DNA of 64,000 bases, taken from NCBI RefSeq assembly GCF_025766255.1, contig NW_026516668.1, positions 1-64,000 on the forward strand, written 5' to 3'. Made by a program: the position numbers and the translations under genes. Source of the DNA: Zychaea mexicana. Taxonomy: Eukaryota > Mucoromycota > Mucoromycetes > Mucorales > Lichtheimiaceae. Positions within the stretch are counted from its first letter, which is position 1, and every line of letters begins with the position of its first letter. Shown here piece by piece: positions 50,910 through 63,429 of this stretch. The notes under the pieces are model-generated. The model saw only the letters and a list, made by a program, of their open reading frames with translations, was not told the origin of the DNA and did no database searches.

Positions 50910-52892
50910 CTACCATGACGGTTTACTTTCAGGATCTTTCATGTGACTGCTAGGATTGTTGTTGTTGTTGGGTGGATCTATATTAATTATTTCTAGAGCC
51001 TCCAACGGATATTGATTGGTGTGATGATCTTGATGATGCCGCATTTCCTCTACAAGCACTGACGTAGACCTATCCTCCCCATCCAGCGTTTTCCTTTGAT
51101 ATTGCTGCTCAATACTCCGTCTTGTTGAGCTGGAGTATCTTCCGATCCCCGTGAATGGTTTTGGAAACATATCAGCCGGGCCAGGATGATGTTCAAACGA
51201 CACCTTTTCGTTATCATAAGAGTAGCTATTACTTGGTAGCATTTTGGCACGGCTGTCGATACTGGCTGTACCATCATTATCTAACTGTTCGCTTCGTGAG
51301 GAATGTAAGAGTGCTACACCTGAGCAAATCACGAGAAAACCGAATATACATGTCGTAATGTCAACGCCTGATGCATCGAAGCCCTGGTACAGGACAGTTG
51401 AACTGACTATCGTTAAAGTCGTAAATAAGACGTAGTAGGTTGGTGTCACGACAGCTGTGTTGAATAAATTGAGTGCCTTATTCAGGTACACGACCTCAAG
51501 CACTAATGTTATGATGGTCAAGGCTAAGATCAAGTAGATAAACCAGTTGGTGAACTGATTGCTGATGGTGATGGAGTGGATAATGCTGGCACCAAAGGCT
51601 TGAGTGAATGCAACCGATAGGGATCCGATCAATGAACATACACTGATATAGACTAGCATGTTCGTTTTGCCCCATCTTGGCGCGCAAAAAAACACTAAAA
51701 CGCAGGATACCACAACAGCGAGACCTGCATAGACCAGGAACCCTGGAAGAGTGTTCGAGCAAGCATTGTATTTTGATAACAGGTATTAGTTCTGTAATTA
51801 CTAACCGAAATGATCCAACATCCACCGAGACATAAAAACAATAGCTTCGTAATACATTACCCACTGATACAATTAAATGCTTGAAATTTTCAATGGATGT
51901 GTCGGACGTGCCTTCTTCTGGAGCATGTAGCACAATCACCACTGAGCCCAAGATGCACTGCACACAGCCAACTTTTCCCTGAAACGTCAGCCGCTCTTTG
52001 AGAAAAATGGAGGATAAAACAGCACTAGCAGCAGCAACAGTAGGTTCGTACATATAAGTAAAAACGTTGGGCTTAGTGTTTTTTCTAAAAATATACATTG
52101 CTCTAGTGCGTATCCGAATCCCAGATACCACAAAATGACGCACCTGATCACTACGCTCAGAGCACCTAATGGCGTTACCAAAATTGCTGGAGCGAACGAA
52201 TACGCGATGAAGTTACATAGTTCTCCGACGATCACTAAACATCATGCCGCTTTCCATGGTGAATAATTTTCTGTGACATTATCCTCGTCGTCGTCGATGG
52301 TGCTTCTTGTGGCATTTCACTTACTCAGTATCATTCCGGTCCACCACATGAACGATTTTAAGTATGCGTAGCCTTCGCCAGCTATTATAATGATAAACAA
52401 ATGATGAGGATGCATGAGTGCATAGAATAAACGCTCGTTCTTGATGGTGAAGATGATGGTGATTATGACCCTGGCCCTGGTTTTCGTGTAGGTATGTTTT
52501 TGGACGGGGATGCAGGAATTCTACGCGATTACTACTACTACTGCTACTGCTATTGCTGCGGTGCTGCCATGACACATACCTGTTTGCCCCATGGACTGCA
52601 GTAGCCCCCTTTTTTTGAAAACGAAACTGCTACCGATGAATATACCTAGAGTAGTAATAGTAACAAAGGCCCTTTCTTTATTAGAATAACCCTACTTTTG
52701 TCCCCACCGATCTCCTCTTTCTCCGTGCTCTATAGTATACAAAAGAAGGCGACATTTATCATGTTCCTACTACGTACTGCTTCCAATGGCTAATGACAAG
52801 CCGATCGCTTTGTATAAGGATCCATGAGGATTCGAAGGATCGGAGACAAATGGATTGTCGGTGGTTACGGTTGAATTGGAGGCGTCACTCAT
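50910..52892 (-). CDS. NIPA-type (DUF803) magnesium transporter family protein
   Basis: Six exons: 52892-52778, 52645-52580, 52381-52325, 52234-52144, 52024-51861 and 51742-50910, 441 residues. NIPA proteins are nine-helix relatives of the drug/metabolite transporter fold, tied to Mg2+ transport and endosomal trafficking. Family blocks: [112 protein letters not shown] and [21 protein letters not shown]. The tail after about residue 335 is hydrophilic and His/Asn/Ser-rich. The start ATG gives MSDASNSTV ahead of the first helix; five introns break the first third. Ion specificity is inferred from relatives. Confidence 0.88.
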
Positions 52893-53835
52893 GTCGTAAT
52901 GTATTTCTGTTCAGATCTCGATTCAGAAGTAGGAGGAGGAGGAATAGGAAGAAAGGGAAAGCAAGAAAGAGGGAAAGAAAAAACCCTGAACAGGCTTGGC
53001 TTTCGGTCTACTTATTTATAGCCTTACATTATTTTGGATCGAACCCTTCTTTTGTAAGTGATAGACAATTTGTGAGCTTTAATAGGTAAAACAGATAAAA
53101 ATGGCAAGTGGCGCATATAAATAATAATAATAATAATAATAAAGCGATAATGTTGAATAGCACTACTGCTTATTGAAGCGTATTATCGCTTCCCTTCTTT
53201 CCTTCTTGCATATTGCATCCTTGTATACGTACGATAAAACTGTTCTGCTTTGAAATAAAACTAGAGGAGAGGTGGCCATACTTCTATGATACGTGCTGCT
53301 ATTCACGGAGTAACGTTCCGCTCGATCGGCGACTTATGCATTAATCGTATCACCAACGGAGCCCATTTTAGAAACAACGCAGTTATCCAAAAATAAATCC
53401 TCTCATTGTGTTCATGTTATTGGAGCAGGTGAAAGCTAGAAGGGACTCCTTTTCTGGAGTGGCGCAGGGTCGTGCTGTCAAAACAGCTTATCCAAAATGA
53501 CAAGAGCGACGTATATCTCTTCTTTGCGTGGAAATTGTCGCACGGTGTGCATTACATACTTCTTCAATAAATGGGCTGCTACATAATATATTTCACAGTA
53601 AAATGAGCGTTTACAGCTGGCTACTTGTATATAAAGCTTTTAGAAGCGAAGATAATGATCATATAATATCTGTTAAAAATAAGATTGTATATATTTAAGT
53701 AAGCAGATAATAAATATTTAGTAAGAGTACACTGGTAAAGAAAGGGATGGGATGTCGAGTTTATATAGATAAGGGAAAGGGAGTGAGATCAATAGTGATG
53801 ATGGCAGTGGCTGTGAGCTAGTGAAATAGTAATTT
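52893..53835. other. Intergenic region with trinucleotide repeat
   Basis: Promoter of the NIPA-type gene (purine-rich on + at 52928-52982, so pyrimidine-rich in transcript sense) and the 3' flank of the mucin-like gene. Only the microsatellite below stands out. Confidence 0.5.
53119..53145. repeat. (AAT)n microsatellite
   Basis: About eight perfect tandem AAT units in non-coding sequence 5' of the NIPA-type gene. Confidence 0.9.
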
Positions 53836-56800
53836 CTAGAAGAATTCGTAGCGTTTATCAGTAGGTTGCTGCTGGTAATGTGCAGCGGCGGCACTCTGTG
53901 CGGCTTGGAAAGACGACGGATCGACCGTGTCACGGAACGGGTTCGCTTCTTCATCGATTGGCGTTGAGCCAACGGGGCCAGGGTTCAGTTGGGGTTGGTA
54001 TGACATGTGCGCCATTTCTCTTGGCTGATGATCGCCTGGTGGAAGTACTTGGCCAGATTCCCTCGCCAGAGCGCCATGATCATGATGATGTGGCATTGGA
54101 GAGGATGTGCCACCACCGCCGTGCTGTCCTGGCGCTGCCATGGCTCCATAATAGCGGTTGTCATCCATCGCTTCACGGCTTCCATTCGAAGTGATGGATG
54201 GATCACGCGCTGCAGCTGCTGAACTGCCCATTCCGCCAACGAGCATACCATAGCTGTTATAAACTTCGTTACCAGCAGCCCCGGCTGAACCTGATGGCGA
54301 CGGTGCCTGGTTATTATGTTGCTGCATTTCAGGCTGTACGACAGAGTTGGTTCCAGAAGGCGTGAGCACCTGTGCCAAAAAGTTGTACTTGGACATACGA
54401 GCAAATCGCGAACCACGAGGACTTTCAGTAGCTGCTGCTGCTTCTTGAGCTTCAGAATCCACCAAGTCGCGGAATTGCTGTTGTTGACGCATACGTTCTT
54501 CGCGATTGGATGCAGCCTGTTTTCGGCGACGGAAGCAAATGAGCGATATAATGAGGATCAGTGCACCGGCGATGGATCCAATTACGGCACCGGCTATTTG
54601 ACCGCCGGATAATGCTTCACCATTATTGCTCGAAGGGGCCTCTACACATTGGTTGCCGCTGCAGTAGGAAGAGAAACACTGAAAGTCTTCATAACAGAAG
54701 TCACCCAAGCTAAGCAACTCGACGCACTGGTGGGTAGCGGCGTTACAGAATCGGTCGTCAGGACAATGGCCGTCGACAGCTAATGGATCAGAACCACATT
54801 CGCTCTGGCCAAGGACAAGTGATGGTGTGGCAGTAGACGATGTCACAGTGAAGGTGCGGCTGTTGGTCAACGTAGCTGCTACTTCTTCAGAGGATGTCGG
54901 TCGTTCATCTGCCTCGTGTTCAACTGTCGTGGTCGTCGTGGTGACTTCTTGGGCCCATATATTCTCGGTCGTTGTAGTCGTTTCAGGAGGCGCGGTCGTT
55001 GTTACTTGCTCAGACTCGGGTGGTGTAGTACTGATTGTTTGCTGCAACAAGTTGGGCGTTGTCGTCTGCTCTTCTTGTGGCTCCTGAGCAGTAATCGTGG
55101 CTTCAGGTTCTTCGCTTTTCGATGTCGTTGCCGCTGCCTGTTTCTGAGCTGTCGTTGCTGGTGCATTTGATGTGGTTTCAGGCTCCTCGGTCGTTGTTGT
55201 TGTTGTTGCAGCTTCTTCTGTGGATAGTAATTCCTTGGTAGTCACTTCCTCAGTAGTAGTTGGCTCCTCAGTAGTAGTTGGCTCCTCTGAAGTAGTTGGC
55301 TCTTCAGTAGTGGTTGGTTCCTCAGTAGTGGTTGGTTCCTCAGTAGTGGTTGATTCCTCAGTAGTGGTCGGTTCCTCAGTAGTGGTTGGCTCTTCAGTAG
55401 TGGTTAGTTCCTCAGTAGTGGTCGGTTCCTCGGTAGTGGTCGGTTCCTCAGTAGTAGTCGGCTCTTCAGTAGTAGTCGGCTCGGCTGTCGGCTCCTCAGT
55501 GGTGGTCCCGGGCGCATCAGTAACTGTTGTCCAATAACTGGAATAACTGGCACCGCTTCTAGTTGTGTCCCACCACCAAGGGTCAGTCGTTGTAGGATGA
55601 TGTTCATGAGGATCCTCTGGTGTGCTTGTTGGCGTATCAGTGGGCTCTTCTGAAATGGTCTTTGAATAGCCCCAAGAGAATGTTCTGCTGTAGGTGTACT
55701 CGCCAGAATTGTAGCCATCACCATTATCGCCAGCACCATCACTAGGAGTAGGATTGCCGTGACCATGATCATTGCCGTTGTCTGCACCGTCAGTTGGTTT
55801 GATAGAACCATCAGAACCATGAGGTGTATCTGTGCTCGTATCGCTGCCATCAGTAGGAGTGGGATAGCCGTGACCATGATCTTTGTCGTTGTCTGCACCG
55901 TCAGTTGGTTTGACAGGACCATCAGAACCATGAGGTGTATCCGTGCTCGAATCGCTGCCATCAGTAGGAGTGGGATCGCCGTGACTATGATCTTTGTCGT
56001 TGTCTGCACCGTCAGTTGGTTTGACAGGACCATCAGAACCATGAGGTGTATCTGTGCTCGAATCGCTACCATCAGAAGGCCCGCCATCATGTCCATGATT
56101 GTTATCGTTATCGCTACCAGGACCTTTATCATTACCAGAGCTGTCTCCTTCACCGTTATCATTGTCACCAGGCTTTCCATTACCGGGACCATTAGCGTCA
56201 CCGTTGTCGCTGCCAGGTTCACCATGGCCGTTGCTATCATTTCCGCCGCTGCCGCTGGACGAATTGTCGTTACCGCTTCCGTCTCCGAAAGAGCCAGGTC
56301 CTTTACCGTCTGACGAACTGTCACCTTTTTCGCCATCGGAAGAACCAGGTCCTTTGTTATCCGATGAACTGTCGCCTTGCTCGCCATCGGAAGAACCATT
56401 ACCTTTACCGCCCCATGAGCTAGATGGATCGTCACCACTGGCATTGGTGTTGTCGTCGGGCGATGAGCCAGAGTTAATACCACTGTCGGACGACCCGTGA
56501 TCATTGCCCTTATCAGAAGATCCAGGCCCTTGGCTACTGCTGCCATCGCCGCTGCCACTAGATGGTGAATCACTACTATTATCATCTTTCGAAGGCGAAC
56601 CGTGGTCGCTGTTGCTGCTACCATTGTTGTTATTGCTGCTGCTGCCACTGTCACTATCGCTAGAGCTGTCGCCTTTAGAAGCATCATTTTCTCCGGTCGA
56701 AGCGCCATTATCTTCATTATTGCTGTTGCTATTGTCTCCGTTACCTCCACCCCCCGATGATGACGATTCGCCACCACTATCTGAAGAAGAGCCAGATTCA

Positions 56801-57851
56801 TTGGTCGAGTCAGAGTGATCTTTGGAGTCGCTTCCGGCAGACGATGATGAATTACCGTTGTCTTTGCCAGATACAACAGCATTGTCGCTGTTGCTGTTGC
56901 TGTTGCCGCTGTCGCTGTCGCTCGAATGGTCGTTCTCTGAGGCTGGTGATGATGATCCATTATCTTTGTTTGAACCGGCGTTGTCGTTCAAATTTGTTCC
57001 GCTGTTGCCATTGTTGTCACTTCCAGATAACGAATCACTACCGCTGTCTTTGCCGGCAGAATGGTAACTATGAGAAGCTGAGTTGTCTGTATTACTTCCA
57101 TTGTCTTTACTAGCTGATGAGTCGGTGCTACTACTGTCGTCATCGTTGTTCTTGTTGCCGCTCGATGATGAAGAGTCATCACCACTGTCGGGAGGCGATG
57201 ACTCCTTGCCAGTAGAGTCGTTATTATCATTTCCCGGGATTGGAGACGATGAGCCTGAGTCGTGAGTATTAGACGACGAAGGCGAATCGCCAGCACCAGC
57301 AGCATTATTACCAGTGTCTGCGCCATAGCTACTGCCGCTATCACCACCTCCTGTATTACATGAAATGTTCAAAAACGGGTTAGTGCCGCCTGCGCGTTAT
57401 ATATCGGAATAAGCTGGTTTAACGAATAAATAAGCTACCTCCACCAATATCATTGTTGCCGCCATTACCAACGCCAGAATCAGCAGCACCACTGTCACCG
57501 CCATCGGTTCCAGGTGGTCCACGTCTAAGTAGACCCGCTCCGTATGAATCAGCAACAACAGATGTGCTTCCGGCACCCTGATCTACAAAATAAGAACAGA
57601 TTTTTTACAGACAAAGAAAGAAGTTGTAGAAAAATCGTTGGTCGTTTATAGATAGATAAAGAAAAGATGTTCTCAAATGAATAATGCGTCATGCGTGTGC
57701 ATATATAATTAATGTTGCTATTCGTTGTTGCTGTTCTCTCACCTGCTACTACGACGGCGCTTAAAAGCATTGAAAAAACAAAGAAAAGTAGGACGATGGC
57801 GTAAGTTCGTCGTCCTCGCGTCCGGAAAAGCGAGTTGCTATGTGCTGCCAT
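53836..57851 (-). CDS. Large mucin-like single-pass surface protein with repeats and Cys-rich module
   Basis: Three exons: 57851-57743, 57582-57439 and 57350-53836, 1255 residues. Residues 1-37 form a signal peptide (AIVLLFFVFSMLLSAVVVAG). Residues about 85-520 are Ser/Asn/Gly/Asp low complexity. About 515-635 hold three near-identical 37-residue units (TDGSDSSTDTPHGSDG...), then an aromatic patch (SRTFSWGYSK). About 705-790 are TTTEEP hexapeptides. About 930-985 hold an eight-Cys-type module (GHCPDDRFCNAATHQC, CYEDFQCFSSYCSGNQC). A transmembrane helix lies at about 1000-1023, followed by RRRKQ and a 230-residue cytoplasmic tail. It is probably an O-glycosylated plasma-membrane protein reaching through the wall; a sensor or adhesin role is inferred. 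No homologue is named. Confidence 0.82.
55243..55494 (-). repeat. 18-bp tandem repeats coding TTTEEP
   Basis: About fourteen imperfect 18-base units within the mucin-like gene code the hexapeptide TTTEEP, with a few variants (TTSEEP, TTTEES, TTTEEL). In-frame 18-base steps keep the reading frame, so unit number can change without breaking the gene. Confidence 0.9.
55743..56077 (-). repeat. Three 111-bp tandem repeats (37-residue units)
   Basis: Three units repeat with a 111-base period (anchor sequence GCCGTGACC/TATGATC at 55756, 55867 and 55978). They differ at only a few positions, mostly silent, which points to recent duplication or gene conversion. Each codes a Thr/Asp/Gly/Pro-rich 37-residue unit. 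Confidence 0.9.
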
Positions 57852-59947
57852 TGAATATTATATACCGTACAAAACGAAAGGAAGGGGGAGATAGTATAGA
57901 TAATATTAAAGAATGTATGGTGTAGAAGAGAGAGGGAGAAAGAAGGAAGAAGAAGAGGGCCTGTGTGTGCGAGTGCGAGTGTGTAAGGCCAAGGGATGGA
58001 GCGAGATATAGAGAGTAAAAGAGAGTGTATAATGAACGGAGAAGAGAGAGAAATCGTTAGTCTAATCTAACTTTTGCAGTGGAATATAGCACAAGGCTTG
58101 GGTGGTGGGCCACTGAAATTGAAGCGCAGATATTAAAAGCCGCTGACGCACTAAACTCTTTTACTGAATATTTGAGCGGGATGTTAAGCCTAAAGAGGTA
58201 TTGACGATTAGTGGAAAGGGGTGGGGAAGGTGCACACGTACACACTGCCTCGGATCCACAAAGTCAATTGTAGTATGCTATGGATGATGACAGTGCCAAT
58301 CTTACGCATAGAGTTTTTCTTTTGTTCAGGGCTACTACTATTTAGGCTTCCTCCTCAAAATTTATAAATAACCGCGACGACCATCATGCTGGCGGTGCTT
58401 ATGGAATATCGTCACTTCTCCCCCTTTGACTCGCTCTCACCACAATCACGAACAAAACACACAGACACACACGCCTTTCGCCAGTTAAATGAAAAATGAA
58501 CAAAAGCTAATATCAGCGGCACTCTAAAATTTCGGACATCTCGTGTAACAAAGGCGATCGTCCTTGTTTCCCAGAATCACTTTCTTATATTAAAAATTCG
58601 TACAATAGTGGCTCCTTGGCATGACATTTTTAATGCAGCAAATTCGAGAAACCATATACAAAGTCGCTGGCTAAGGCCACTTGAAAGTTTCTTGTACAAT
58701 TATAAGCCGTTTTTCCCCTATTTGTTGTGTGCGCGCAGATAGCAGCATATTATATTTTCCCGACAGAAAGTATATAAACAACGCGTTGGAATAGATTTTC
58801 TTCTTTGTGACACGTGTCGCACAAAGCCGAGTTCTCGTATACGATCACAACGTGTGAGATTGCCAATTACAGTGTAAAGCTTTACATTTCATATCTGTTT
58901 TGTATTCCGCGTGTGTGATCGAATCATATAAGAGAATCTATTAATTTTTCTGCATCCAAAAAGGCGTATATGCTTCATGTCGTTTCGTCGATCAACCATT
59001 TTTTTTTATAAATTATCAATCAAATACCTATAGTACATCTAGTAGCAAACAAAAGAGAGGAGATGAGTTATGGGTATTATTTAGCCGCTACTGGCTGTTG
59101 TTATTGTACGAAGGATATATATTTATGAAACCTTACCGGGTTTTTGCAAAGCTTCTCCACTTTAAGGAAATCCAAGACTGCTCTGAAGCGCGTGTCATTC
59201 GCATTCCGGCAACCTATATGACGTTATCTATTTTCTTCTATGGTGATCACTATTTAATTTCGCAAACAAACGTGCTCTAGCAACTCCCATGTACGCAGGT
59301 ATCCTGAATTTGTCTATGTGGATGATGAATATAGCAGTAAATCATGCACATCTATATTATTTCATTAGTGCTTTAATGCTCCGTTGATTTTGTCGTTGTG
59401 CAATAATACTGTCCTGTTGCAGCTTACCCTTTATAACAAAATATTAATTAAAAAATACACAAACCTTTCAGTGCATAGTCCGAATAAAGGAACTGTAGCT
59501 TGATTATACGATAGTCTACTTGTAGTAGTATTGAGTAATCATTCTTCCCTTTGTACTTTGAGGTTGTGAGAAAATTAGCAATGGAAACGGCGTTTTTTCT
59601 ATGTATTATTGATCCCTTACGTAAGGATGGCAGTGAGCCAATATATACTTGTACTTTCTTTGAAAGAATTGTATAAATGCAGTACTATTACTATCGTTAC
59701 TACTTGGACAACAACTTTGTGTACTTGTGCAATTGGTTACAAAAGCGGAATTTGAAGTTGTAGTGGAACGTGGATAAGCGAGAGGAAGAAAAGTAAGGAT
59801 TTGGATGGAAGAGAGAAGGATGAATAGAGTAATATATATATATATGTGGGTGTATGTATGAGGGTGCTGCTGTGTGTGTGCCTGTGCTGTGCAATTCCTA
59901 CTCTGTATGGTGTATAGTTGAGGAGGACTTGTAAAATAGTAGTCTTT
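57852..59947. other. Intergenic region, 2.1 kb
   Basis: Promoter of the mucin-like gene (purine-rich on + at 57915-58050, i.e. pyrimidine-rich in transcript sense) and 3' flank of the HECT gene. A (TA)n run lies at about 59830-59846. No gene or RNA was recognised. Confidence 0.5.
59830..59846. repeat. (TA)n microsatellite
   Basis: About eight TA dinucleotides followed by a GT-rich stretch, in the 3' flank of the HECT gene. Confidence 0.8.
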
Positions 59948-62900
59948 CTATATCATTCCAAACCCTTCCGCATTGCTAATGCTTGTTAACAACCTTTCCC
60001 GTAACTTTTCTTTGCTATTGTATTCACACAGGAGAAGCACGTTATAACACGTGTGCGAGGTAGGAAGTCTATCCGAATCAGCGCCGTTTTTCGCAATAAC
60101 AAACTGAAGTTTGCTCAATCCACCTATTGGGGCCTAGATCATACATGCGTGTTAAAAAAAAGGACGTCTATGCAACCTTCGCCAATTTAATAGAAGGGTC
60201 TCTTTAACTCGTATACTCACCCGATCCGAGCCCGTAGCAAAGAAAAGCAGTTTCTTTTTTTCTTCGTAAGAGAACTCGTGCACAATTTCCCAAAAATGCC
60301 TATACGATTGGAGGGCATTTTTTTGTTCAGCATTGAAAAGGAGGTCGTTATATCAATCATGAACGAAGTAGCCCCTTACCGAATAATAGGCGAGTCCTTA
60401 GTCCAGCCACCGTCGTAGACAGTTGATCTTTCTAATGCCTCGAAATCAAGATCCGAGCTGCCACAAATAAGCTGTTCAATTTCTTCCGGCCTGAATATCT
60501 ATCATTGTTGCAGGAGAGGGCAGATTTAGTGTACTGGAGCTCAACACTTATTAAGCCGTAGATCTCTTTGAGAAAAACATTAAGAAACGAGCTTACATTG
60601 ATAGCATTGTCTTGACATAGAAGCTCAAACCCTTCAAGAAATGCTTGAAATTCCTTTTGTATTGACTGGCTCAGGACAAATTTTGCATAAAGGTCGACAA
60701 ATTCTAATAGGGTGGAAAGTGAATCCCAAACAAGTTAGAAATATCAGAGATAGGATTTTCAATATGACTCGTACCATGTCGATTTTCGTTCGTCAAGTGT
60801 ATGTTGGATCCCATAGGCTTTAGATCTGATGTATAAACTTGACCAAATGATTCCAGATCCACCTGGAATGATCTATCAAAATCAGACTGCACATCCCCTT
60901 GAAACGCCAATAACCGCTCAAGACCTCGTCCAAGACTCTGTAGTAGAAACAACAATTGTTAACAAACATTATGGATCAACCCACATTTGCGACCACACAC
61001 GCGCAGATCGAACATACTCCATACTCTCGTTTTCTTTTTATAGTTTTCCTATCATCAAATATTCTTACCGGATCCAGCTGTTTCAGTTCGGGCAATCCAA
61101 CTTCAATACCCATCAACTTTTTGTACAGTGCCAGTGGTAGATGAAGATCCAGTATCACGCTATTATATACTGCTAGACCAAGCAATAGTCCTGCTAGTTT
61201 AAATTCTGACGTGGTATCTCGATCTTGAGCTGGGTTGGGAGCAAACCAGTAAAGTCGCGATTCTTCGTTCATGATGAACATTCCTATTTTCCATTATACC
61301 CACCACCATCCTATCGTGTCAGCAGCATATTTCTTGTTCCTTAAAACGCACATACAAGAACTCGTTTCTCTTTGATTCCTCTCTCATCCAAAGGAGCTGG
61401 CGCTTAGATTTCTCCACTTACCATATTTGGGATCAAATAATTCACGAATAACCAGTTGAAAAAATTCCTTTTGGACACCACCTTCATCCACTCCTTCTTC
61501 TCCAACAAACTGGACTCTTAACTGCTTTTTTAAATCATGTATAGTTTTTTGTTCAAGCTAGATAATTTGGGCTGATTAGAGCTATGTAAAGTCATAATAG
61601 AATAAGCGATGGTACGAATTATGTATGCTTTACCTGATGTAAAGTGTCCGATACGATATGATCTCGTCGAATCCCAAGGACGAGGTATGGACTATTGACG
61701 CCTGTATCTTGTCACAATATATTCAGCATATTGGTTACATTAATAAACAAGTGGAAAAACAAGAGAAAAACATACCTTCAAACAATGCACGGAAAAATGC
61801 GTCCTGTAATTCGTGTCGCATCTGAAACACGCTTTCTACCTTGAGAATATCGGCTTTCGCGGTTGGATTTAGGACGAATGGGTAATCGCAAAATGAAAAC
61901 CTTTGTAGAAGGGTGAACCAACATCTATTAGCTTCCTTCAGCTGCCCACCGATTTTCGCTACATACAGTACACAACCGTGCTTACCCTTTGCGTTCCTTA
62001 TAATTCGGAATGTCGATTTTAATCTCCAAGTTATCATTGATCGCATCATTATAGAATACGGTATACGATACAAATTTCCATTGCTCGTTCAACCGGTCTA
62101 TGCACAAGTTTTATTCTCCATTTAATCCACGTAAAACCCGTATCAACTACAACTACTACTATGCAAACACATTCTTGACCGCACCGCATATACATATCCA
62201 TGTCACCACTTACATAATATGGCAATACATTTGGTTGCGTTAATGACAAGCGAGTCTTGATATGGTGATACTTTTTTAACCTTGGGTGAGCGACCCACTA
62301 GTCGGATCCGTATAAGCTGATGAAATGTTTCGAGCAATGATGCAAACAAAGACTCGGATGTTTGCTCTGAGTCGGGTATGGGTTCAATAAGGTATTTTAT
62401 AAGTAAGTCTTGGATGGTTTGTGACATGGAAGCAATCACTTCACATAAATCAGGAAGTAAAGTATCTTGCCACAGTGCATCTATAAATTGTGGACACTGT
62501 TGCACATACATGCATCAACGAGAATAAGTATCCACTTCAAAGGAGGTATCATGTGTGCTCTGACATATCTTCCTTTGTACCTGAAATAGGATCACTATGG
62601 AACTCAGAAGCTCCGGTGTGATTTCTTCGCTATTGCGGACGCTGTATCGCAGTGCTTCTTGAGCGATCCCTGCCAACTGAGCAGGTACTTCTTTAGGAAG
62701 CTGATTTTGGTTGTTGTTTTTTACAATTAGCTGTTTTGCGTTGACAACGATTTTTTAAAATATTATTGAGATATCGTACTTGAGTCTTAATAATATCGAA
62801 CGTTTTACGAACTTGCTGCTTTTCAACCGGACATGAGAGACCGATTGGTTTCTTCTAAATAAATTGGTTGATTTTTAACAACAACAAAAGTGGGTCAAAA

Positions 62901-63183
62901 GTAAGTAAGCAAAGAGGGAGAGAGAACGAGCGCAAACCAAACTGGCTATTGCATACTTTATTACCTCAAGAAAACTACGGGCAAGAAAGTGAATGTTCCC
63001 AAAGGCCAAAAATAATCGATTAACAAGTAAGGACCAATCGTTTGCTTCTTCACATCGCGATCGCAAGCTTTGTACAACGTCGTAGTTTATATAGACTGGG
63101 AAAGAGAAAGCAGTGAGCAATTCAGCAAGATCAGATAGTGTCGTATTAGATGTTTAATTTGTACCAGGAGACTTATTGGTCAT
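59948..63183 (-). CDS. HECT-type E3 ubiquitin ligase (Hul4/UBE3-like)
   Basis: Fifteen exons: 63183-63165, 63095-62965, 62854-62780, 62700-62581, 62496-62214, 62097-61986, 61900-61776, 61707-61634, 61557-61422, 61283-61069, 60937-60775, 60703-60597, 60498-60380, 60299-60221 and 60133-59948. Coding length is 1944 bases, 647 residues. The HECT domain transfers ubiquitin through a thioester. Seen: [100 protein letters not shown] and the catalytic Cys in [13 protein letters not shown] (about 615). The upstream half is helical, as in UBE3A/Hul4 proteins. The 19-base first exon is a guess; a different first exon starting at an ATG near 63352 is possible, so the N-terminus may be longer. The family is firm; the exact member is not. 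Confidence 0.88.
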
Positions 63184-63369
63184 TCTATTATTGTCTTCCA
63201 AAAGTCTCAGTTTTGGCGAAGACAAGAGAGAAACTTAGTATAGGACTGATAGTGACACAAATCTGCAGTTTTAAGTCAGTTCGCCAACTGCTCGCCACAG
63301 CATAATGTACTACATATTTCAAGACTTCTAAACCGCTGTTGGCAGCTGCTTCCTGCATGATGAATACTA

Positions 63370-63420
63370 CACTCTCCCCTCTCTCTTCTCCTCTTTCTCT
63401 CTTTTTTACTTTTTTACCTT
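63370..63420 (+). promoter_or_regulatory. Pyrimidine-rich leader of the right-edge gene
   Basis: An almost pure C/T stretch ends just before the ATG at 63430. As at other genes in this window it probably marks the core promoter or leader. Inferred from position. Confidence 0.45.
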
Positions 63421-63429
63421 CTCACATTT

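Noticed and set aside
55404..56960. A 518-codon minus-strand frame and several long plus-strand frames (55172-55537, 56099-56818) inside the mucin-like gene
   Set aside because: They are shifted or antisense readings of Ser/Asp/Thr-codon repeats. Their composition (Met/Thr/Ile/Ala or Ser/Leu/Pro runs) is explained by the real frame, which has signal peptide, Cys module and membrane helix.
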